From NCBI GenBank assembly GCA_947176655.1, contig CAMWRK010000125.1, positions 1 through 6,447 of the forward strand: a stretch of DNA of 6,447 nucleotides. Reading direction: 5' to 3'. A program made the position numbers and the translations under genes. Numbering within the stretch: position 1 is the stretch's first letter; each line of letters opens with the position of its first letter. The stretch comes from an uncultured Prevotellaceae bacterium (GTDB lineage: Bacteria > Bacteroidota > Bacteroidia > Bacteroidales > Bacteroidaceae). The notes under the pieces were generated by a model, which did no database searches, was not told the DNA's origin, and saw only the letters and a program-made list of their open reading frames with translations. Of the stretch, positions 1 to 4,881 are shown in pieces.

Positions 1-2
1 CA

Positions 3-917
3 ATCCTTTCGGGTAACACCGATCTTCTTGATAAAGCCAAACTTGAAAAGCGTATTGCCTCATTGGAGAGTGAACGCAAGGCACATAGCAAGGGTATTGC
101 CGACAGCAAGTTCCGTTACCAGACCATTACGCACGACATCGCCAACAATGAGGCTGCCCTTACGAGGATGAAGGCTGACTGGGAACGTTATCAGTCCGTT
201 GTCAAACGGGATAAGGATGGCAATCCGCTTAACGACCTGAAGATTGACACCTGTAACCTTTCCGATGAAAAGAATATGGGTATCCACCTGCAAGGACTGG
301 CGACAAAAACCGACACGCACGGTCATTACCAGCGTATCGGCGAGGTCTATGGTTTCCCGATTTCAATCATATCCGAAAGGACACTGGTTGACGGTAAGGA
401 GAGTGTTCAGAACCGCTTTGTTGTCGAGGGCAATTACAAATATAAGTACAACAACGGCTACATCGCCATGAGCGACACCCATGCCGCCTGTATGAACTTC
501 GTCAACGCTCTGGAGAAGATACCCGGCATCATCGCCCAGTATGAGGAGAAGACAGCGAAACTCAAAGCCGATGTTCCCCAACTCGAAGCCATCATCTCAA
601 AGACGTGGGGCAAGGAGGACGAGTTGAAGCAGCTCAAATCCGAACTTGCCGCCCTCGACCGCAAGATTACGGCTGAACTGGCCCCTAAACACGATGAGAA
701 TGACGGCACAGAGAACAAGCAGGAGCAATCCCAACAACCTCAGACGGAGATAAGAACTACAAACGTAGAACCTGATAATCCTCAGAATCGTAAAACATCA
801 ATGGTTGCAGAACCGGAGAGCAAGTATAGCCCACGGGAACCTATTAACTCCCGTATCATTATCGAAGATTGCGGAGCAACCCCTCTCGGAGGCTTTCGAG
901 CAAGACCCAAATTATAG
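3..917 (+). CDS. C-terminal part of large DNA methylase/helicase (mobile-element N-6 methylase with SNF2-type helicase)
   Basis: The frame is open from the left edge, so only the last 304 residues are present; the true start lies outside the window. The opening LSGNTDLLDKAKLEKRIASL, the later tract ending in VQNRFVVEGNYKYKYNNG, and NALEKIP followed by KEDELKQLKSELAALDRKI match the C-terminal region of the roughly 2000-residue proteins on gut Bacteroidales conjugative elements that combine an N-6 adenine methylase with a helicase. That match is from memory of the family; no catalytic motif of either activity lies in this part. Charged coiled-coil segments (about residues 10-65 and 175-225) flank a small globular stretch. 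The last 78 residues or so are rich in Q, N, E and P and look disordered. The gene is followed at once by a hairpin terminator and converges on the regulator gene. Role in the element (modification or unwinding of its DNA) is inferred. Confidence 0.85.
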   Translation: MLSGNTDLLDKAKLEKRIASLESERKAHSKGIADSKFRYQTITHDIANNEAALTRMKADWERYQSVVKRDKDGNPLNDLKIDTCNLSDEKNMGIHLQGLATKTDTHGHYQRIGEVYGFPISIISERTLVDGKESVQNRFVVEGNYKYKYNNGYIAMSDTHAACMNFVNALEKIPGIIAQYEEKTAKLKADVPQLEAIISKTWGKEDELKQLKSELAALDRKITAELAPKHDENDGTENKQEQSQQPQTEIRTTNVEPDNPQNRKTSMVAEPESKYSPREPINSRIIIEDCGATPLGGFRARPKL

Positions 918-957
918 AAAATGGCAAGATTCCAACATTTCGGAGTCTTGCCATTTT
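918..957. terminator. Bidirectional intrinsic terminator between converging genes
   Basis: A near-perfect stem pairs 918-933 with 942-957 (ATGGCAAGA against TCTTGCCAT, continuing through TTCC/GGAG with one T-G wobble) around an 8-base loop. It starts one base after the methylase/helicase stop codon. The rightward strand ends in five T residues and the leftward strand in TTTT, so it can end both the upstream gene and the leftward regulator gene, whose stop codon is about 20 bases away. Confidence 0.88.
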
Positions 958-976
958 TGTTATTGCTATCCTTGCA

Positions 977-2296
977 TTACTTCATGCTTTTGCCATAATC
1001 GGTTGGAATACCGAATTTCTTCATGTGGGCATATAGCGTCTTCCGAGATACTTTCAGCATTTCCGCCGCTTTTTTCTTATCTCCATTGCTGATGTCAATG
1101 GCAGCTTTGATTCTGTCCCCTTCATTCTGATACTCTCCAATTGGATTTGACTGAGTACCGAAATAGAGATCATCTTTGCGGATTAATTTTCTGTTTACCA
1201 TTGTCACTGTGCGCGACAGAATGTGGAAAAGTTCTCTAAGATTCTTTCGCCAGATAAAGGAGGTTAGAGATTCTTTTGCCTCGTTACTCAATGTTTTTTC
1301 CGGCAGTTTGTGAATGGCGCAAATACTTTTAATCATCGCAGCCGCAATGTCGGGAATGTCGGTAGGGTCATCTATCAGTGATGGTATGCGGATTATGTGC
1401 CCGCTCAATACCTGTAAAATCTGATATGGGCACTCTTTCTTTGAAATGAGTTCCTCCAAGTTGGCACGTGTCGAGCATATAATGGCACCCTCAAAGTGTA
1501 TGGTTTTCCCAGTGGGACTGGTAAACGTAGGATTGTTGATTATTCGGGCAAGGACCTTCAATGCATTATATTCCAGCTTATCTATTTCGTGGATATATAT
1601 CGTACCACCATTTGCCTGCATCATCATTGATTCGATATTCTGGCGGAATAATTCCTCCGCCTTCATACCTGCAAAGGGCCATGATCGTTCAGAACTGCCT
1701 GTCTTACAATTGGCGTAGATAAAAGGACAGGCTCGTCGAGTGCTTCTGACATGGGCAATCTGAGCAAGAGAAAGTTTACATGTGCCGGCTGCTCCAATGA
1801 GAAGAATCGGCTTGAATTTCATTTCTCTAAGCCTGAATCGGATTTCTTTGAATTGTCGGCTTACTCTCTCAACCCATTTTAATGAGGTGTTATCCTCAAA
1901 CATTGAACATAAAGGAAGAGTTAGAGAATCTGTTTCCTGTCCTGTGTGGTGAAACAGCTGGTCTTCACCGAGTTTCCATGTCTCGGTAGTCAGGTTTGGA
2001 AGACAGTTAAGCTCAATCGTCATGCGACAATGAAGATTCTTTTGAGCCGAAGCAAATTGAGAGACTCCAGTCGCAGCGGGATCAAGAGAGGTGTTGTTGA
2101 TAATCACGCAGGAGTATTTATCAGAAGATATTGCCTCCTTCGCCTCTTTGCTGTCATAAATGACGTCTATTTCCTCCGGCACAATCGGAACATAGGCGGC
2201 AAGGTCCTGTAAGTCTATCGGTGTAAGACTGTAGATAAGAGCCCGCCGGGAGGTATTTTGCGGTCTGGTTGTCGGAAAATCAGGCCGTGTTACCAT
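977..2296 (-). CDS. Degenerate NtrC/RteB-like AAA+ regulator with Fis-type HTH
   Basis: This 439-residue protein has the domain order of a sigma-54 activator. Residues 17-95 look like a receiver fold (RALIYSL, DVIYDS, YSCVIINN), but the acidic pair after strand 1 and the phospho-acceptor Asp (here the INN of strand 3) are missing. Residues 140-365 are an AAA+ module: Walker A GAAGTCK (168-174), Walker B TIYIHEI (232-238), sensor I STRANLEEL (275-283), sensor II RKNLREL (350-356). Residues 395-430 form a convincing Fis-type helix-turn-helix (KKKAAEMLKVSRKTLYAHMK). Against the canonical family the GAFTGA loop is absent, Walker B Asp is His236, and the FRxDLYYRL and LRER arginines are gone (PYQILQVL, LIDD). 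It probably binds DNA but should not remodel sigma-54 polymerase. The ATG at 2296 is kept because the domains begin shortly after it; no Shine-Dalgarno is visible. It is divergent from the RteC-like gene, and codons 1-4 themselves contain the repeated GGTAACAC motif. RteB-like ancestry is likely; the present function is inferred. Confidence 0.85.
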   Translation of the reverse strand: MVTRPDFPTTRPQNTSRRALIYSLTPIDLQDLAAYVPIVPEEIDVIYDSKEAKEAISSDKYSCVIINNTSLDPAATGVSQFASAQKNLHCRMTIELNCLPNLTTETWKLGEDQLFHHTGQETDSLTLPLCSMFEDNTSLKWVERVSRQFKEIRFRLREMKFKPILLIGAAGTCKLSLAQIAHVRSTRRACPFIYANCKTGSSERSWPFAGMKAEELFRQNIESMMMQANGGTIYIHEIDKLEYNALKVLARIINNPTFTSPTGKTIHFEGAIICSTRANLEELISKKECPYQILQVLSGHIIRIPSLIDDPTDIPDIAAAMIKSICAIHKLPEKTLSNEAKESLTSFIWRKNLRELFHILSRTVTMVNRKLIRKDDLYFGTQSNPIGEYQNEGDRIKAAIDISNGDKKKAAEMLKVSRKTLYAHMKKFGIPTDYGKSMK

Positions 2297-2478
2297 AAAA
2301 TGATGTTTTTAATAGTTTGAGTTAAAAATAATTTTAGTTGAAAACGTAGGTAACACATAGTAATATTGAGTATCACTGCGAGTTACGTCTGCAAAGATAA
2401 TTAAAATTTTTGAATAAAGGTAACACTTGAAACAATTATTGTGTTACCCATTTTGGTCAAATACGGCAAAAGTAACAC
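2287..2478. repeat. GGTAACAC site family in the divergent control region
   Basis: Four exact copies of GGTAACAC lie at 2287-2294 (leftward strand, over the regulator start codon), 2349-2356 (+), 2419-2426 (+) and 2441-2448 (leftward); a fifth copy with one change, AGTAACAC, is at 2471-2478 (+). The two central copies form an inverted pair 22 bp centre to centre, about two helical turns. This looks like the binding-site set of a dimeric regulator, most simply one of the two divergent products. The binding protein is not shown by the sequence. Confidence 0.6.
2392..2399 (-). promoter_or_regulatory. Candidate -7 box of the NtrC-like regulator gene (proximal)
   Basis: Read leftward this is TATCTTTG, a full match to the Bacteroidota TAnnTTTG -7 element, followed by CA. 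Transcription would begin near 2385 and give a leader of about 90 bases. The -33 position about 20 bp upstream falls in the GTGTTACC site at 2419-2426 and matches TTTG poorly, so binding there could replace or block the -33 contact. Confidence 0.5.
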
Positions 2479-2497
2479 GCAATATGGCTTAAATCAA
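2467..2497 (-). promoter_or_regulatory. Candidate distal promoter of the NtrC-like regulator gene
   Basis: Read leftward, TACTTTTG (2474-2467) matches TAnnTTTG and TTG (2497-2495) lies 20 bases upstream, the usual -33/-7 spacing. The -7 box overlaps the AGTAACAC site at 2471-2478 and the -33 lies in the loop of the palindrome at 2485-2509. It is an alternative to the proximal box at 2392-2399; the sequence alone does not decide between them. Confidence 0.35.
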
Positions 2498-2509
2498 TCT
2501 TTTAAGCCA
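2485..2509. repeat. 25 bp palindrome, likely operator
   Basis: TGGCTTAAA (2485-2493) and TTTAAGCCA (2501-2509) are perfect 9-base inverted arms around 7 bases. No T tract follows on either strand and it lies between divergent genes, so a protein-binding site is more likely than a terminator. It differs from the GGTAACAC motif and so may bind a second factor. Confidence 0.55.
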
Positions 2510-2537
2510 GTAGCCACATAAACATTTTTATTCTGCG

Positions 2538-2574
2538 ATTGGTTGTTATTACGAATTGATTCTTGAACCAATTC
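2538..2574. repeat. Overlapping inverted repeats upstream of the RteC-like gene
   Basis: ATTGGTT (2538-2544) pairs with AACCAAT (2566-2572), and GAATTG (2553-2558) pairs with CAATTC (2569-2574); the two pairings share bases and cannot form together. They lie 50-90 bp before the RteC-like start codon, where an activator or repressor of that gene might bind. No TAnnTTTG box for the rightward gene was found anywhere in 2297-2626. The arms are short and AT-rich, so chance is possible. Confidence 0.3.
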
Positions 2575-2626
2575 AATATTTCCAAACGTATATTACCCAA
2601 ATTCATCATAAAAGTCCCGAGTCGAT

Positions 2627-3331
2627 ATGCCTCACAACAGTTTAATTAACTCAAATTTTGTATGCGGTCTCAAAGAGCATAATTTCGAGACCTGCAACCA
2701 TCACTACGATGACCTTATAAAGCAGATTCATTCAACTTGCACATCCCATCCGAGCGAGTGGTTCAACGTGCGTTTCGCACTTCTGACTCTTGAAGTGGAG
2801 ATTAGAAACACGCTTGAAGAAATCCCATCGGAAGAAACTAATCTTCGCCGCCTCGTCCAGAAGGCATTGAATCTTGTAGCCAAAGCTCATGAAACGATGG
2901 CGGAGCATATCTCCAATGCCAACAGACATCTTCCCAAAGAGGTTGTCGAGGAAATTTACATGATACGTAAGCCGGCATTATCGAAACTCAAACTCACTAT
3001 GAAAAAGACTGATATATGTGAGCGCATTTACTCTGATTGGCTCATGGGCATATACAATGGAGGCGATGTATCTCTTTCGGATATTGTTGAACACTATAAC
3101 GCAATCTATGGGCTGGATATGACAGATGAAGAAGTTTATGAAGGATTCCGTCGTATCAAGCAGCGTAAGGGAAAATCGGGCAGGATGTTTGACTCCAGCA
3201 GAAACATCTATGACCTTGGATATTATACGTATGAAGCCAATCGTAGGCTCAACCAGCACATTCTTGATACCGATATGTTGGAAGGTGGTCGTCCGTCTCG
3301 ACCTGAAGCCTATAAGAGCAGTGAAATATGA
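2627..3331 (+). CDS. RteC-like regulatory protein
   Basis: The 234-residue product resembles RteC, which in CTnDOT elements activates the excision operon. The matching part is residues 120-195: KLTMKKTDICERIY (RteC-type KTDL.ELIY segment), GGDVSLSDIVEHYNAIYGLDM (I..I...FE..F.ID.), then VYEGFRRIKQRKGKSGRMF, corresponding to the basic IR.RK..RT.FLD helix. Residues 20-110 are helical with no recognised motif. The end (196-234, including GGRPSRPEAY) continues beyond the usual RteC core. The ATG at 2627 is the first in the frame after a TAA at 2609; no Shine-Dalgarno precedes it. It is divergent from the NtrC-like regulator with 330 bp of shared control DNA, and it ends at a convergent terminator. 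In CTnDOT, rteC lies downstream of rteA-rteB and is switched on by RteB; the divergent order and lack of a kinase gene here differ. Assignment is by recalled family pattern only. Confidence 0.7.
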   Translation: MPHNSLINSNFVCGLKEHNFETCNHHYDDLIKQIHSTCTSHPSEWFNVRFALLTLEVEIRNTLEEIPSEETNLRRLVQKALNLVAKAHETMAEHISNANRHLPKEVVEEIYMIRKPALSKLKLTMKKTDICERIYSDWLMGIYNGGDVSLSDIVEHYNAIYGLDMTDEEVYEGFRRIKQRKGKSGRMFDSSRNIYDLGYYTYEANRRLNQHILDTDMLEGGRPSRPEAYKSSEI

Positions 3332-3341
3332 ACATTAAAAT

Positions 3342-3372
3342 ACGGAATGAAAACAACTTGTCTTCATTCCGT
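3342..3372. terminator. Bidirectional intrinsic terminator after the RteC-like gene
   Basis: ACGGAATGAA (3342-3351) and TTCATTCCGT (3363-3372) are perfect 10-base arms with an 11-base loop, 10 bases past the RteC-like stop codon. TCATCATTTTATT follows on the rightward strand and ATTTTAATG on the leftward strand, so it can also end the converging ATPase gene (stop codon at 3393-3395). Confidence 0.82.
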
Positions 3373-3392
3373 TCATCATTTTATTACAACAA

Positions 3393-4682
3393 TTAGTCTT
3401 TGAGGCATCCTATCGGCACTACATATACACCATCGTCTCTCCGATATGCAAATTCTCCACCGGTCAAAACCATCAGGAAAGATGGAGCCGAACTTTTAGA
3501 GCTATCTATATTTGCAGCCAGTTTCTTCAGATTCTCAGCCCCCTCTTCTATCTCGCGACTACCGAGCTTCACTTCTACTGCAGCCCATCTTCCATCGTCG
3601 AGGGTGATGATTATGTCCGCCTCAAGATCATTATTATCATGGTAATGACGGATTGTACCTCTCAAATTCTCAGTATAAACTCTTAAATCTCTAACACACA
3701 AGGATTCAAATAAGAATCCAAAATAGTTAAAGTCATCAAGTATAGACTGCGGACTTGCCCCTATCGCTGCAACAGCCAAAGAGGGATCGACAAATTGTCT
3801 TTTATCCGATGTTCTTATTCCGGTTTTAGAGCGCAAGGAAGGTTGCCATGCCTTGACATCCTCGATTATAAACAGCTTCCGTAATGCCCTAAGATATATT
3901 TCAAGAGTTTTATCAGTAATTGAAGTGTCATTAGCCCTGACGTCCCCCATGATAGTTCTGTCTGTAGTCATGGTCGATATATTCCTTGCCAAAGATTTGA
4001 GAACAGCCCTAACCCTATCCGGGTCTTTCTGTGACCTATCGACAGCAGCCGCATCTCTTTCACAGATTGCCTCTACATAATCTTTAGCAACATCAAGCGC
4101 ATCCTCCTTATCCATCGATAACGCGGCAGGCCATCCTCCACGACAGATTGCAAAAGCGAGGTCGTCTATGGTAAGATCGCTCATAGACGTCACATCAGAA
4201 ACTCCATCAAATAATTCTTTAAGAGATACAGTCCCATTTGATTCATTTGACTCATACAAACTCATAGGCCTCATTCTCATACGGGATATACGTCCTGTTC
4301 CAGTATGCTCCATCTTTTCATCAGGAAGCAAATCATTATCTTCATCAACTACAACACTCCCGGTGAGTATAAATTGACCTTTCTTCGGATCCTTATCAAC
4401 CGCAAACCTTACCGCATCCCATAGCACAGTTGCTGTCTGCCACTCATCTATAAGACGAGGCTTATCACCACGCAGAAGATAAGAAGGCGTGGTTTGAGCC
4501 ATTTTCAAGTATGCGGCGCGTCTGTCCGGATCCTGTAAATATATCACGCTGTTTGAGGCGTTCAACGCAGTCCACGTTTTCCCGCACCATTTGGGTCCGG
4601 TAACAAGTACCGCTCCACTGGTTCTCAATTTCTTTTTCAGTGTTTCATCCGCTATTCGCGGCATATAGTGTTCAATTTCCAT
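3393..4682 (-). CDS. AAA_14/DUF4143-family ATPase with PD-(D/E)XK-like C-terminus
   Basis: The 429-residue protein starts MEIEHYMPRIADETL. Its N-terminal ATPase has Walker A GPKWCGKT (29-36), Walker B RLIDEWQ (76-82) and a sensor-like FILTGS (104-109). Then follow the family's RMRPMSLYES (135-144), RGGWPAAL (181-188), a winged-helix-like stretch (about 245-280, TDKTLEIYLRALRKLFIIED) and the DUF4143 end with E326, D356 and E370-V-K372, spaced like a PD-(D/E)XK nuclease fold. All ATPase residues appear intact. I chose ATG 4682 and not the in-frame TTG at 4730, because the promoter -7 box lies at 4700-4707 and the family proteins begin close to this Met. It is a single gene between terminators, with three 23-bp-spaced repeats just upstream of its promoter. 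Cellular function of the family is not settled; it is often found as accessory cargo. No toxin or partner gene is adjacent. A cytoplasmic protein; no signal peptide or membrane segment. Confidence 0.88.
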   Translation of the reverse strand: MEIEHYMPRIADETLKKKLRTSGAVLVTGPKWCGKTWTALNASNSVIYLQDPDRRAAYLKMAQTTPSYLLRGDKPRLIDEWQTATVLWDAVRFAVDKDPKKGQFILTGSVVVDEDNDLLPDEKMEHTGTGRISRMRMRPMSLYESNESNGTVSLKELFDGVSDVTSMSDLTIDDLAFAICRGGWPAALSMDKEDALDVAKDYVEAICERDAAAVDRSQKDPDRVRAVLKSLARNISTMTTDRTIMGDVRANDTSITDKTLEIYLRALRKLFIIEDVKAWQPSLRSKTGIRTSDKRQFVDPSLAVAAIGASPQSILDDFNYFGFLFESLCVRDLRVYTENLRGTIRHYHDNNDLEADIIITLDDGRWAAVEVKLGSREIEEGAENLKKLAANIDSSKSSAPSFLMVLTGGEFAYRRDDGVYVVPIGCLKD

Positions 4683-4699
4683 TACCTTAAATTTTTGTG

Positions 4700-4730
4700 C
4701 AAAGATAGTTATTTTCAGTGGAATATACAA
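4700..4730 (-). promoter_or_regulatory. Promoter of the AAA_14/DUF4143 ATPase gene
   Basis: Read leftward, TTG (4730-4728) stands 20 bases before TATCTTTG (4707-4700), a good -33/-7 pair for Bacteroidota, and is followed by CA. Transcription would begin near 4693, about 10 bases before the ATG at 4682, so the leader is very short. The repeat array begins 3 bases upstream of the -33. Confidence 0.65.
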
Positions 4731-4733
4731 GTT

Positions 4734-4793
4734 ACTCCGAACTTTTCAGCGACTTTACTCCGAACTTTTCGGCAACTTCACTCCGAACTTTTC
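4734..4793. repeat. Three tandem 23-bp-spaced repeats upstream of the ATPase promoter
   Basis: The 14-base core ACTCCGAACTTTTC occurs exactly three times, at 4734-4747, 4757-4770 and 4780-4793, each 23 bp apart. The linkers are similar (AGCGACTTT, GGCAACTTC). In the middle copy the core extends to CCGAA-CTT-TTCGG, a near palindrome. The spacing of about two helical turns puts all copies on one DNA face, directly upstream of the -33 of the ATPase gene, as for a cooperative regulator site. Confidence 0.8.
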
Positions 4794-4819
4794 TGTTTCT
4801 ATCTTTATCTCTATAGGAA

Positions 4820-4853
4820 AATGCCGACTATTTCCATTTCAGAAACAGTCGGC
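4820..4853 (-). terminator. Intrinsic terminator of the integrase gene
   Basis: GCCGACT (4823-4829) pairs with AGTCGGC (4847-4853), and inside it TTTC (4831-4834) pairs with GAAA (4842-4845) around a 7-base loop. On the leftward strand the stem is followed by ATTTTCC. It lies 29 bases past the integrase stop codon. No T tract follows on the rightward strand, so it acts leftward only and separates int from the ATPase gene. Confidence 0.75.
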
Positions 4854-4881
4854 TCGACAATGGTTTACTTAGACGGTCGAA

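Noticed and set aside
12..19. A further exact GGTAACAC at the left edge.
   Set aside because: It lies inside the conserved S-G-N-T-D coding stretch of the methylase/helicase, stands alone and is far from any promoter; treated as chance.
2452..2470. Possible sigma-54 (-24/-12) promoter for the RteC-like gene: GG at 2455-2456 and GC at 2466-2467.
   Set aside because: The gap is 9 bases where 10 is required, and the flanks match TTGGCAC/TTGCA poorly. No properly spaced alternative was found in 2297-2626.
4683..4730. N-terminal extension of the ATPase by 16 residues from a TTG at 4730.
   Set aside because: The extension covers the -7 box at 4700-4707 and AT-rich leader; the family-like sequence begins at the ATG at 4682.
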